Positions 35,955 through 44,420 of a DNA stretch of 64,000 nt are shown here, one piece after another; position 1 is the stretch's first letter, and every line of letters begins with the position of its first letter. The DNA is taken from assembly GCA_900016675.1 (NCBI GenBank), contig LN483071.1:124001-188000 (forward strand), read 5' to 3'. Position numbers and translations under genes: made by a program. The notes beneath the pieces were generated by a model. It saw nothing but the letters and a program-made list of their open reading frames with translations. It had not been told where the DNA came from and searched no databases. Origin of the DNA: Arthrobacter saudimassiliensis. GTDB lineage: Bacteria; Actinomycetota; Actinomycetes; Actinomycetales; Micrococcaceae.

Positions 35955-36866
35955 CTACACCTTGAGGTACCGCCGGAGCGTCAAGAGCGAGGATACCCCC
36001 GCAAGCAGCGCGCCGAGAAGAAGTAGTGCAGGGCTGAGCAGCAGCACCTGCTGCGCCGAGATGAACGCCGTATCGGGATACATCTCGGCCAGGCGGGTGA
36101 TGCCGAACCGGGCCAGCCCCCATAGGGTAGCCGATGCGAGCAGGGCCCCGATCACCGCGGCGATGACGCCCTCCAGCACGAACGGCAGCTGGATCACGGC
36201 CTTCGACGCCCCGACCAGGCGCATGATGCCGGTCTCGCGGCGGCGGCTGAAGGCCGAGAGGCGGATGGTGGTGGCGACCAGCAGGATGGCGCAGACGAGC
36301 ATGACGGCCGCCAGCAGGACGGCCACCACCGAGGCGCCGTTCATGACGGAGAAGACCTTCTCCAGCAGTTCGCGCTGGTCGCTGACCTCATCGACGCCGG
36401 GCATCGAGGAGAAGGCCTCGTTGATGACCTCGTACTTCTCGGGGTCCACGAGGCCGACCCGGAAGGACTCGGGCAGCTGCTCGGCGGTGACCTGGTCCAC
36501 GATGGGCGAGTTGGCGAACTGGTCCTGGAAGTGGCCCAGCGCCGTCTGCTGGTCCTCGTACTCCACCGTGTCGACGTACTGCGCGAACGCCGGGGACCTC
36601 AGGCGTTCCTCGATGGCCTCGCGCTGTTCGTCGGTCACCGCGCCGCCGGAGCAGTTGGGCGAGGAGTACTCGTCCACGCACAGGAAGACCGCGACCTGGA
36701 CCCGGTCGTACCAGTAACCCTTCATCTGGCCGATCTGCATCTGCAGCATCGCCGCGGCCCCCACGAAGGTCAGCGACACGAAGGTCACCAGGACCACCGA
36801 GACGACCATCGAGAGGTTGCGCCTGATGCCGGAGCCGATCTCCCCCAGGACAAAGGCAAGTCTCAT
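35955..36866 (-). CDS. ftsX: Cell division protein FtsX
   Basis: A 303-residue membrane protein with helix 1 at about 20-45, a large extracellular domain (about 50-170, with two Cys in '[12 protein letters not shown]'), then three helices of the FtsX domain ('[20 protein letters not shown]', '[20 protein letters not shown]' and the C-terminal one). With FtsE it forms an ABC-type complex that passes a signal across the membrane to peptidoglycan hydrolases such as the adjacent M23 protein. The start overlaps the ftsE stop by 4 bases. Confidence 0.95.
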   Translation of the reverse strand: MRLAFVLGEIGSGIRRNLSMVVSVVLVTFVSLTFVGAAAMLQMQIGQMKGYWYDRVQVAVFLCVDEYSSPNCSGGAVTDEQREAIEERLRSPAFAQYVDTVEYEDQQTALGHFQDQFANSPIVDQVTAEQLPESFRVGLVDPEKYEVINEAFSSMPGVDEVSDQRELLEKVFSVMNGASVVAVLLAAVMLVCAILLVATTIRLSAFSRRRETGIMRLVGASKAVIQLPFVLEGVIAAVIGALLASATLWGLARFGITRLAEMYPDTAFISAQQVLLLSPALLLLGALLAGVSSLLTLRRYLKV

Positions 36867-37666
36867 TCCGTGTTCCCCTTACCGGTGACGGCCCCGCCGT
36901 CGTCTGCAGGGCTGCCCGTTTCGCCGGCCGCGGCCGTTTCGCCGGCCGCAGCCGTTTCGGCGGCGGCGTCGGCGGCCGGCGGCTCACCCAGATAGATGCC
37001 TTCACGCTCGTCGCGGACCACCTTGCCGGAGCGCAGCTCCACGACGCGCTTGCGCATGGCGTTGACGATGTCGTCGTCGTGGGTGGCCATGACCACGGTG
37101 GTGCCGTTCTGGTTGATCCGGTCCAGGACCTTCATGATCCCCAGCGACGTGGCCGGATCGAGGTTGCCGGTCGGCTCGTCGGCCAGGAGGATGCCCGGGC
37201 GGTTGACAATCGCGCGGGCGATCGCCACGCGCTGCTGCTCGCCGCCGGAGAGTTCGTGCGGCAGCCGGCCGTCCTTGCCTTCCAGGCCCACGGTCTTGAG
37301 CACTTCGGGCACCGAGTCCCGGATCACGGCACGGCTGCGGCCGATCACCTGCATGGCGAAGGCCACGTTCTGGAAGACCGTCTTGTTGGGCAGCAGCCGG
37401 AAATCCTGGAACACGACGCCGATGTTGCGGCGCAGGCGCGGCACCCGCCAGCCGGGGATGCGCGCCACGTTGGCGCCGGCCACGTAGACCGTGCCGCGGG
37501 TTGCGTGCTCTTCCTTGAGCACGAGGCGGATGAAGGTCGACTTGCCGGAGCCGGAGGCGCCGACCAGGAAGACGAACTCGCCCCGGTCGACCTCCAGGTT
37601 CACGTTGCTCAGCGCCGGGCGCGAAGTACGGTCGTAGACCTTGGTTACGTTGTCAAATGTGATCAT
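36863..37666 (-). CDS. ftsE: Cell division ATP-binding protein FtsE
   Basis: A 267-residue ABC ATPase. Walker A is 'GASGSGKST' (residues 36-44), the signature 'LSGGEQQRV' and Walker B '[12 protein letters not shown]'. FtsE proteins usually end near residue 225-230. Here an Ala/Gly/Glu-rich tail of about 40 residues is added, with two copies of 'AAAGET', encoded by an 18-base tandem repeat around 36917-36953. The tail is the odd feature; the catalytic part looks normal. It is first of ftsE-ftsX-M23. A possible -10 TATAGT lies on the minus strand at 37736-37741. Confidence 0.95.
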   Translation of the reverse strand: MITFDNVTKVYDRTSRPALSNVNLEVDRGEFVFLVGASGSGKSTFIRLVLKEEHATRGTVYVAGANVARIPGWRVPRLRRNIGVVFQDFRLLPNKTVFQNVAFAMQVIGRSRAVIRDSVPEVLKTVGLEGKDGRLPHELSGGEQQRVAIARAIVNRPGILLADEPTGNLDPATSLGIMKVLDRINQNGTTVVMATHDDDIVNAMRKRVVELRSGKVVRDEREGIYLGEPPAADAAAETAAAGETAAAGETGSPADDGGAVTGKGNTE

Positions 37667-37801
37667 GGCTCTTTGTGCCCATCTTCTGCGGCCGGGGCAC
37701 GGGCCTGGGTCGGGATATGGGGCACCGGCTAGTCGACTATATCGGCACCGCGGGAGAATCCGCCGCGTTCGGCTGCGTGTGTCGCCGAACGGGCCCGGCG
37801 G

Positions 37802-38554
37802 TCAGCGGCTGCTCCACCCGCCGTCGAGCGGGTACGACGCTCCGGTGGCCATCCCGGCGTCCGGGCCCGCAAGCCAGACCGCCAGGGCGGCGACCTCCTC
37901 CGGCTCCACCAGGCGCTTGACGGCCTGTTCCGCGAGCATGATGCGGGCCAGCACCTCCTCCTCCGGGATGCCGTGGAGCCGCGCCTGATCCGCGATCTGC
38001 CCTTCGACCAGGGGCGTGCGGACGTAGGCGGGGCTGATGCAGTTGGACGTGACCCCGTGGGCGGCGCCCTCCAGGGCGCAGACCTTGGACAGCCCCTCCA
38101 GGGCGTGCTTGGCGCTGACGTACGCCGACTTGTTGGCCGAGGCCCGCAGGCCGTGCACGCTGGAGATGTTGATGATGCGGCCAAACCCGCGCGCGTACAT
38201 CCCGGGCAGCGCGGCGCGGATGAGGAGGAAGGGCGCCTCGACCATCAGCCGGTGGATCAGCCGGAACGCGGCAGGGTCGAACTCGTCGATGGGGGCCACC
38301 CGCTGGATGCCGGCGTTGTTGACGAGCACGTCGGTGTCGAGCTGCAGGTCCTCCAGCGCCGCGGTGTCCGTCAGGTCCACCGTCCAGGCGGTGCCGCCGG
38401 CGTCGTCGGCGGCTTTCCGCGCGGCGTCGCCGTCGACGTCGGCCACCGTGACTGCGGCACCCTGCTCGGCGAAGGCACGGACGCAGGCCGCGCCGATGCC
38501 TCCCGCTCCCCCGGTGACCAGCACCCGGAGGCCTGCCAGCCTGTCCTGAGTCAT
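37802..38554 (-). CDS. SDR oxidoreductase (3-hydroxybutyrate dehydrogenase-like)
   Basis: A 250-residue short-chain dehydrogenase with the NAD site 'VTGGAGGIGAACVRAFAEQG' and the 'NNAG' motif. The catalytic set is Ser in 'INISSVHG', Tyr and Lys in 'SAYVSAKHAL', and the ending 'PLDGGWSSR'. The text 'SVHGLRASANKSAYVSAKH' and 'NCISPAYVRTPLVEGQIADQ' is typical of 3-hydroxybutyrate dehydrogenase, which interconverts 3-hydroxybutyrate and acetoacetate. It lies between prfB and ftsE, an unusual insertion into an otherwise conserved gene order. Substrate is inferred from similarity. Confidence 0.85.
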   Translation of the reverse strand: MTQDRLAGLRVLVTGGAGGIGAACVRAFAEQGAAVTVADVDGDAARKAADDAGGTAWTVDLTDTAALEDLQLDTDVLVNNAGIQRVAPIDEFDPAAFRLIHRLMVEAPFLLIRAALPGMYARGFGRIINISSVHGLRASANKSAYVSAKHALEGLSKVCALEGAAHGVTSNCISPAYVRTPLVEGQIADQARLHGIPEEEVLARIMLAEQAVKRLVEPEEVAALAVWLAGPDAGMATGASYPLDGGWSSR

Positions 38555-38730
38555 GGGACCCTCCCCTTCACCTCGCGGAGCCGGCGGCGGCGGAGAGCTC
38601 CGCGCCCGCGCCCGGCCGTTGGCGCATTCCTAGCACGGATCAGCGGCCCGGGGCGGAAGGCCCGCCGCAGGGAGCGGCGCGGCGGTGAGGGGTGGGCGCG
38701 GGCGCCGGAGCCGCCCGCGCTGCTTGGCGG

Positions 38731-39849
38731 CTACTTGGCGGCGGGGATGCTGCCGTGGGCGCGCCAGCGGATGCCGGCGTCGATGAAGTCGTCGATCTCG
38801 CCGTCGAACACCGCCGAGGTGTTGCCGACCTCGTGTTCGGTGCGCAGGTCCTTGACCATCTGGTACGGGTTCAGCACGTAGGAGCGCATCTGGTCGCCCC
38901 AGGAGGCCTTCACGTCGCCGGCGAGCGCCTTCTTCTCGGCGTCCTCCTGCTCCTTCTTCAGCAGCAGCAGGCGGGACTGCAGCACGCGCATGGCCGCGGC
39001 GCGGTTCTGCAGCTGGGACTTCTCGTTCTGCATGGAGACCACGACACCGGTCGGGATGTGGGTCAGGCGCACCGCCGAGTCGGTGGTGTTCACGGACTGG
39101 CCGCCCGGCCCGGAGGAACGGAACACATCCACCCGGATTTCGTTGTCAGGGATGTCGATGTGGTCGGTGGCCTCGATCAGCGGAATGACCTCGACCGCGG
39201 CGAAGGAGGTCTGGCGGCGGCCCTGGTTGTCGAAGGGGCTGATCCGCACCAGGCGGTGGGTGCCGGCCTCGACGGCGAGGGTGCCGTACGCATAGGGGGC
39301 CTTGACCTCGAAGGTGGCGGACTTCAGGCCTGCCTCTTCGGCGTAGGAGGTGTCCAGCACCTGCGTCGGGTAGCCGTGGCGTTCGGCCCAGCGCAGGTAC
39401 ATGCGCAGCAGCATCTCGGCGAAGTCGGCGGCGTCCACGCCGCCCGCCCCGGCACGGATGGTGACGACGGCTTCCCGCTCGTCGTACTCGCCGGAAAGCA
39501 GGGTCACCACTTCGAGCTGGGTCAGCGCCTTGCGCAGGGACTCAAGCTCGGCCGCGGCCTCCGCGCGGCTGTCCTCATCGGCCTCGTCCTGTGCCAGCTC
39601 GACGAGCACCTCGAGGTCGTCAATGCGTGCCGCCAGCTTTTCCAGCCGTTCCAGCTCGCTTTGGCGGTGGGAGAGCTTGGAGGTGATCTTCTGCGCGGCA
39701 GCCGGGTCGTCCCACAGGTCCGGGACGCCGGCCATCTCGCTCAGCTCTTCGATGTCCTCGCGGATGGCCTCCACGTTGGAGACCTCCTCGATGGAGGCGT
39801 AAGTGGAACGCAGGGCGCGGATCTCCGCGGAAAAATCGATTTCTGCCAT
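38731..39849 (-). CDS. prfB: Peptide chain release factor 2
   Basis: A 372-residue class I release factor. It has 'SPF' in '[12 protein letters not shown]' (UGA/UAA recognition) and '[16 protein letters not shown]' with the GGQ peptidyl-hydrolysis motif. It ends translation at UGA and UAA codons. The frame is continuous from '[15 protein letters not shown]': the programmed frameshift found in many bacterial prfB genes is absent here, as in other actinobacteria. The ATG follows a GGAGGAA site. On this strand it lies upstream of the SDR, ftsE and ftsX genes. Confidence 0.96.
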   Translation of the reverse strand: MAEIDFSAEIRALRSTYASIEEVSNVEAIREDIEELSEMAGVPDLWDDPAAAQKITSKLSHRQSELERLEKLAARIDDLEVLVELAQDEADEDSRAEAAAELESLRKALTQLEVVTLLSGEYDEREAVVTIRAGAGGVDAADFAEMLLRMYLRWAERHGYPTQVLDTSYAEEAGLKSATFEVKAPYAYGTLAVEAGTHRLVRISPFDNQGRRQTSFAAVEVIPLIEATDHIDIPDNEIRVDVFRSSGPGGQSVNTTDSAVRLTHIPTGVVVSMQNEKSQLQNRAAAMRVLQSRLLLLKKEQEDAEKKALAGDVKASWGDQMRSYVLNPYQMVKDLRTEHEVGNTSAVFDGEIDDFIDAGIRWRAHGSIPAAK

Positions 39850-40008
39850 GGTTCCTCCAGACTACGCCATCGCCTTCACCCGATGGGCGGGATGAAGCCC
39901 CGGCCACGGCCCGCGGCGGCCGACGCGCCGGGGCCGGAGGCAGGGGGTGTCGGCGCCCGGGAGTAGATTGGTGGGCGTCAGCAACAAGCGTGAGGAGTCA
40001 GTGCAGCG

Positions 40009-40320
40009 ATGACGGCAGGCACCAACACACACGACGGCGACGTCCGGCATCCCGAGCCGGGCCGGCGCTACTCCCTGGAGGAGCTGCAGGACCTGGCCGA
40101 AGCCGGCGACGGCTGGGCGATGGGCAAGGTGGATGAATGGGAGCGCACCTTCGCGGACGAGTATTCGGGGCAGCTCACCGACAAGTGCCCCGACGAGGAC
40201 TGTGAGCAGTTCGGAGAACCCGTGACCTTCTGCTACGGCGAAGACGGGCAGATCATCGACATCGATCACGGCGGCTGGGGCCACTACCCGGCCGTCCGCG
40301 GGCAGGCCAAAGCGTCCTGA
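40009..40320 (+). CDS. Small acidic hypothetical protein
   Basis: A 103-residue protein that I cannot assign to a family. It is acidic, with a possible helical region 'SLEELQDLAEAGDGWAMGKV' and a Cys-containing segment 'LTDKCPDEDCEQFGEP' (Cys pair spaced by four), then 'VTFCYGEDG' and 'HGGWGHYP'. The three Cys with nearby His could bind a metal, but that is a guess. The ATG is 8 bases downstream of an out-of-frame GTG and about 10 bases after GAGGAG. A -10-like TAGATT is at 39964-39969. It lies alone, divergent from prfB. Confidence 0.65.
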   Translation: MTAGTNTHDGDVRHPEPGRRYSLEELQDLAEAGDGWAMGKVDEWERTFADEYSGQLTDKCPDEDCEQFGEPVTFCYGEDGQIIDIDHGGWGHYPAVRGQAKAS

Positions 40321-40365
40321 GCCGCGGCGTCCGGGCGTTGACCGTTCCGATGGCCGGACGCGGGC

Positions 40366-40371
40366 TAGTCT
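40366..40371 (+). promoter_or_regulatory. -10 element of a leaderless transcript
   Basis: TAGTCT ends 6 bases before the ATG of the pyruvyltransferase-like gene at 40378, and there is no Shine-Dalgarno. This is the arrangement of leaderless actinobacterial mRNAs. A TTGACC at 40338 is 22 bases upstream, too far for a regular -35. Confidence 0.5.
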
Positions 40372-40377
40372 GGCTGG

Positions 40378-41568
40378 ATGAATACTCGCTCTCACTACCT
40401 GGTCGGCTCAGCGGGGTACCCGAATTTCGGTGACGAATTCATTGCAGCAGCGTGGCTGCGGTACCTGGCCGACGTTGACCCGGACACCGATGTCTGGCTG
40501 GACAGCCCCGACCCCGGCAACGCCCAGCACCTCTTTGCCGGGCTCCATCCCCGGCTGCGCGTGACCAACACGCTGTGGCGCCTCATGGGCGAGCACAGCT
40601 CACTGCCTCCCGAAGAGGCCGCGGACCGCATCGGCGCCCTGGTCCGGAACTTCGGATCCCCGCGCTACGACCTCGGGCTGATGCAGGTCCGTGAAGCGTC
40701 GTCCCTCCACCTGATCGGCGGCGGATACATCAACGGCATCTGGCCGCAGCACCTGGGGCTGGTGGCCGCGATGAAGGCCGTGCGCAGCGTGACGGGTGCC
40801 CGGCTGTATGCGACCGGCCAGGGGCTGCTGCCTGTTGCCGAGGGCCTGCCGGATCCCCGCAGCCTGTTCGAGGGCTTCGATTACGCCGCGGCCCGTGACC
40901 ACCAAAGCGCCGAGGCATTCGGCCTCCCGGCCCGCCTGGACGATGCCTTCCTGGCCGCCTCCGACGCGGTGGCCGCTGCTGCTCCCGGTGCCCCGAGAGG
41001 TCTGATGGTCTGCATCCAGTCGGACCTGGCTGCGCCGGGACGGCTGGAGGAGATCATCGCCACCGTGCGGCCGATGATCCGGCAGGCCGTCGAGGACGGG
41101 AGGGAGGTCCGCTATCTGGAGGCCATTCCCGGCGTCGATTACGCCGCGTACGAACAGCTGGCCGACCTGATCCCGGAGGATAACTTCCTCCCCTTTTCCC
41201 ATGTGTGGCGGCACGGCCTCCCGGTGGGGCCGAACCAGCAGTGGATCACCACGCGGTTCCATCTGCACCTGCTGGCCGCCGCGGCAGGCGCGCGGGGCAT
41301 CGCGCTGAGCGTGCGGCCGGGTTATTACGACGTCAAGCACGGCTCCCTGGCGGCGATCGGCAGCGGGTGGACCCTGGAGGACGGCGGGCCGCTGCACATG
41401 CCGGTCCGGCGCGGGCCGCTGGCGGGCAACCTGGCGGCCCTCACCGCGGACAAGCGCGCCGAGGCGGACGCCCTGTACTCCCGGCGGAGCACGGTCGATA
41501 CAGACCCCGAAGCGGACAGCGGGGCGCCCAGCCTCTGGCGGAGGGCGCGGACGGTCCTGGGCCGCTGA
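40378..41568 (+). CDS. Polysaccharide pyruvyl transferase family protein
   Basis: A 396-residue protein that resembles the pyruvyltransferase superfamily: 'YLVGSAGYPNFGDEFIAAAW' at the start (the G-x-x-N-x-G-D-E motif), 'SLHLIGGGYINGIWPQH' in the middle and 'WITTRFHLHLLAAAAGARG' near residue 300. Family members add pyruvate ketals to cell-surface sugars. Position near surface-glycan genes fits but it is 6 kb from the main locus. The start ATG is leaderless by promoter position. Acceptor sugar is unknown. Confidence 0.75.
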   Translation: MNTRSHYLVGSAGYPNFGDEFIAAAWLRYLADVDPDTDVWLDSPDPGNAQHLFAGLHPRLRVTNTLWRLMGEHSSLPPEEAADRIGALVRNFGSPRYDLGLMQVREASSLHLIGGGYINGIWPQHLGLVAAMKAVRSVTGARLYATGQGLLPVAEGLPDPRSLFEGFDYAAARDHQSAEAFGLPARLDDAFLAASDAVAAAAPGAPRGLMVCIQSDLAAPGRLEEIIATVRPMIRQAVEDGREVRYLEAIPGVDYAAYEQLADLIPEDNFLPFSHVWRHGLPVGPNQQWITTRFHLHLLAAAAGARGIALSVRPGYYDVKHGSLAAIGSGWTLEDGGPLHMPVRRGPLAGNLAALTADKRAEADALYSRRSTVDTDPEADSGAPSLWRRARTVLGR

Positions 41569-41593
41569 GCGGCGCCGCCGCCCCTGGGAAGGG

Positions 41594-42571
41594 TCAGTAC
41601 CCCGGCGCCGCCGGCAGCCCGAGGTATTCCTCGAGCGTGGCGGTGCCGGAGGCCCTGACCTCCCCGGCCAGCTGGATTCCGACGTAGCGCAGGTGCCAGG
41701 GCTCGTAGGCGTAGCCGGTCACCGGTTCCGCACCCGCCGGGTACCGGATCAGGAACCCGTAGCGGTGGGCGTTCTCGGCGGCCCACCGGCCTGCAGGGGT
41801 CTGTTCGAAGCAGGCCTGCAGGGCGCACGCGCCGTCGGGGTTGCCGATGTCGACGGCGAGCCCGGTCTGGTGTTCGCTGTGTCCCGGCCGGGCCGAGATG
41901 GCGTCGGCCGTGGCCTGGCCGTAGAGCGCGGTGTACCTGCGGTACAGCCCGTCCTGCTCATGCTGCGGGCGGTATCCGCTGATGGCGCGGATCGGCACGC
42001 CTTCGGCCGCGGCGTCGTCGATCAGCCGCTGCAGTGCCTGCGCCGCCTCGACGCGCAGCGGCTGGCCGTCGACGGCGCCCAGGTCGCCGGGGGCCCAGTC
42101 GGCGGGCACCAGCGGGCGCTGTTTGTTCACCACCACCCGCACGTCCGCCGGGTCGTCGATCGCCCGGGTGACCCTCGTTCCCTCCCCCGCGTTCCAGTTG
42201 ATGCGGCCGCGCTGGAACTGCTGGCTGCACGTGCCCTCACCGCAGGCTTCGGGGGCGAGCGGCAGGCCCAGCAGGCCCCGCGTGCCACCGGTACCCCATT
42301 CCGCACCGATCGCGCCCTGGACCGGCTGGGCGCCGGTGTCCGCGCTCCAGGCGATGAACCCGTGCTCAAACCCGCGGACGCAGCCGTGGATGCCCTTGCT
42401 GCACCGGGTGCCTTCGACGGGGTCACCGAGCGGGCCGGAGCCTGCTCCCATGTCCTGGTAGAGGGCGTCAACGGCCGCGCGGCCGTCGCTGTAGGTCCCG
42501 AGGTCGTAGCCGACTCCCGCTGCGACCGCCCCCAGCAGGAACGGCAGCACGGCTGCGGGCAAGCGGCTCAT
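41594..42571 (-). CDS. LGFP-repeat D-alanyl-D-alanine carboxypeptidase, VanY type
   Basis: A 325-residue exported protein. An N-terminal hydrophobic segment is followed by two or so LGFP repeats (about 45-130; 'GPLGDPVEGTRCS', 'GLLGLPLAPEACGEGTC', with paired Cys likely forming disulfides). A VanY domain (about 175-325) then has the zinc motifs 'SEHQTGLAVDIG' and 'EPWHLRYVG'. LGFP repeats are thought to anchor proteins to actinobacterial cell walls. It trims terminal D-Ala from peptidoglycan stem peptides. Role as a vancomycin-resistance enzyme is not implied. Confidence 0.87.
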   Translation of the reverse strand: MSRLPAAVLPFLLGAVAAGVGYDLGTYSDGRAAVDALYQDMGAGSGPLGDPVEGTRCSKGIHGCVRGFEHGFIAWSADTGAQPVQGAIGAEWGTGGTRGLLGLPLAPEACGEGTCSQQFQRGRINWNAGEGTRVTRAIDDPADVRVVVNKQRPLVPADWAPGDLGAVDGQPLRVEAAQALQRLIDDAAAEGVPIRAISGYRPQHEQDGLYRRYTALYGQATADAISARPGHSEHQTGLAVDIGNPDGACALQACFEQTPAGRWAAENAHRYGFLIRYPAGAEPVTGYAYEPWHLRYVGIQLAGEVRASGTATLEEYLGLPAAPGY

Positions 42572-42775
42572 ATTCCTCTCCTGGCAGGCGTGACGGTTGA
42601 TGCCTCACCCGGTCCTATCGGCGTTTCCTGCCCTGCGCGTAAGCGGTCGGTCTCCCCTGCCGCCAGTCTTCCACGCCCCGGTGCCGGTGTCTCCGCGCAC
42701 CGGAGCCGATATCCGGATCATCGGCCGCGGCATCGCTGCCCGTCGGGAACGCCCACACGGCCGACGCGGCGGCTC

Positions 42776-43309
42776 TCAGCGGGTCAGCCGGGCGCGGGCG
42801 TCGCTGATCGCCTCGATCTGGATCCCGGCCGGCACCAGGAAGTTCACCAGCGGCGGATGCGCGGCGGCGGTCAGCTCGACGACGGCCGTCCGTCCGTCCG
42901 GTGACCCGGTGCCGGGGCCAAGCGTCAGGCCGCTGAAACGCTCAGCTTCCGGGGACCTGGCCAGGTGTTCGCGGGCGGCGGCCTGCACACGCTCGGACTG
43001 CAGGCGCACGCCCGGCCCGGTGGCGCCGGACGTTTCCTGGGCCAGCGTGAAGGACCCTGCGGCGGCTACCGCGGCCGCGTCAGCCAGCGAAAGCAGCCGC
43101 TTATGCTCGAGGTAGACCGCCGAGACCCCCAGGACCACGGTGACGACCAGCAGAGTCAGCACGGCGTAGCCCAGCGCCAGCACAGTCACCTGCCCTTCAT
43201 CCCCGGCGCTGCCGCTGCCGTCTCGCCGGCGGTCCGCGGCCAGCATCGCCTGCCCGTCCTGTGCACCGCTGCCGCCGCGCCCCGCGCGGCTGTACCGCCG
43301 GCTGGTCAT
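42776..43309 (-). CDS. TadG-like pilus assembly membrane protein
   Basis: A 177-residue protein with the TadG-type N-terminal membrane segment 'EGQVTVLALGYAVLTLLVVT' and then 'ADAAAVAAAGSFTLAQ'. The rest is predicted outside the membrane. The start at 43309 overlaps the stop of the upstream TadE-like gene (ATGA); a frame reaching back to 43723 overlaps that gene and is rejected. It is the last gene of the Tad operon. Such pseudopilin-like proteins are needed for Flp pilus or adhesin assembly. Confidence 0.78.
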   Translation of the reverse strand: MTSRRYSRAGRGGSGAQDGQAMLAADRRRDGSGSAGDEGQVTVLALGYAVLTLLVVTVVLGVSAVYLEHKRLLSLADAAAVAAAGSFTLAQETSGATGPGVRLQSERVQAAAREHLARSPEAERFSGLTLGPGTGSPDGRTAVVELTAAAHPPLVNFLVPAGIQIEAISDARARLTR

Positions 43310-43776
43310 CGGTACCGCTCCACCCGCTGGGTGGACGTCGCGGACACCTCTACCGGCCCCTGTTCCATTCCCGGCAGCGCCCCGATCAGCGGCAGCGGAA
43401 CCTGGAAAGCGACCCTTGCGGTCACATACCCGCCGGCTTCCAGGCAGGAGGCATCGGCGCAGCTGAAGGAAACATCCGGTGCGACAACGCCGAATCCGAA
43501 ATCCGCCAGCGTGACCGCCGCCGCCTGCCGGCCGGCCGCTTCCCCCTCCTCGGGGACAGCCGCCTGGGCGTAGGAGCGTGCAGCGTGTTCCGCGGCTCCG
43601 GCAGCTGCATACGATGCACCCTGGATCGCTCCGACGGAAAGCACCAGATAGACCACCGGCACCAGCAGCAGCACGCCGAGGAAAACGAACTCCACGGCCG
43701 CGTTGCCTTCCTCCCCGCCGCACTCCCGGCGGCGGCCCGAGGGCCGGCTACGGCGCCCCGGCAGGCCACAGCGCAT
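43306..43776 (-). CDS. TadE-like minor pseudopilin
   Basis: A 156-residue protein with 'EEGNAAVEFVFLGVLLLVPV', the TadE processing site and helix (Glu five residues after Gly, as in type IV prepilins). A C-terminal domain has two Cys ('FSCADASC'). It is probably a minor subunit of the Flp/Tad pilus. The ATG has a GGAGG site inside the preceding gene; the two overlap by 29 bases. Confidence 0.8.
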   Translation of the reverse strand: MRCGLPGRRSRPSGRRRECGGEEGNAAVEFVFLGVLLLVPVVYLVLSVGAIQGASYAAAGAAEHAARSYAQAAVPEEGEAAGRQAAAVTLADFGFGVVAPDVSFSCADASCLEAGGYVTARVAFQVPLPLIGALPGMEQGPVEVSATSTQRVERYR

Positions 43777-44164
43777 GGCCGGTCACCTCCAGCACCCCGC
43801 CCGGCCCCAGCAGTCCGGCCACCGGCAGGGGCGCCTGGACCCGGATCTGCAGCAGCCGCTGCCCTTCGGAATACTGCTCGGCGTAGCTGACCTCACGGCT
43901 GTAGCCGTCGCCCAGGGTCGCTCCGATCAGGTCCCGGGTACGCTGCGCCCCGTCCTCCGGCGTCCGGTCAGCCAGAGCACCGTAGCGCGCACCGGAGGAC
44001 GCCGCGTCCACCAGGGTGTTGCGCACGTGCATCACCAGGGCCAGCTGCAGAACAGCAGCGAAGACCATGGTCAGCAGTGCGGCAACCATCGCGAAGTCAG
44101 CGACTGCGGAGCCCCGGTCGTTCGTGTCCCTGCATCCTGTCCGAGACGGCAGATCACTTGGCAT
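43748..44164 (-). CDS. TadE-like minor pseudopilin
   Basis: A 138-residue protein with 'DRGSAVADFAMVAALLTMVF' at the N-terminus, the TadE pattern with Asp in place of the usual Glu five residues after the Gly. It is a paralogue of the next gene and a likely minor pilus subunit. It overlaps the flp-like gene upstream by 11 bases and the next TadE-like gene by 29, so all are co-translated. Confidence 0.8.
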   Translation of the reverse strand: MPSDLPSRTGCRDTNDRGSAVADFAMVAALLTMVFAAVLQLALVMHVRNTLVDAASSGARYGALADRTPEDGAQRTRDLIGATLGDGYSREVSYAEQYSEGQRLLQIRVQAPLPVAGLLGPGGVLEVTGHALWPAGAP

Positions 44165-44384
44165 TCTGGACGCGCTGGATCGCCGTTTCGAACAGCTCCT
44201 TCAGCAGCGGCTGTGCCACCGCGATCAGCGCGACGACGAGCACGGCTGACATCAAGGTCACCATCACCCAGCCGGGAACATCGCCGCGCTCGCCGTCCTT
44301 CGGCCGCGCCGCCGCCAGCAGCCGCAGCCACGCCACGGCTGCCAGCTCTCCCGGAACCGCCATCGCCCTTTTCATCCGGCCCAT
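44154..44384 (-). CDS. Flp-like pilin
   Basis: A 76-residue protein with 'GERGDVPGWVMVTLMSAVLV', a single hydrophobic helix preceded by a short basic leader, and a short amphipathic end ('ELFETAIQRVQNAK'). By position between tadC and the tadE genes it is the major pilin or its equivalent. The Gly-Asp-Val-Pro junction lacks the Glu usually seen at +5 of Flp pilins, so processing is uncertain. ATG at 44384 is preferred over a GTG three bases upstream. Confidence 0.7.
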   Translation of the reverse strand: MGRMKRAMAVPGELAAVAWLRLLAAARPKDGERGDVPGWVMVTLMSAVLVVALIAVAQPLLKELFETAIQRVQNAK

Positions 44385-44420
44385 CACCGGCCTCCCCTCG
44401 TTCGTTGTTTGTGCAGCACC

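Noticed and set aside
39859-39864. TAGTCT upstream of prfB as a leaderless -10
   Set aside because: A strong GGAGGAA site lies between it and the ATG; a start from this element would leave that site outside the mRNA.
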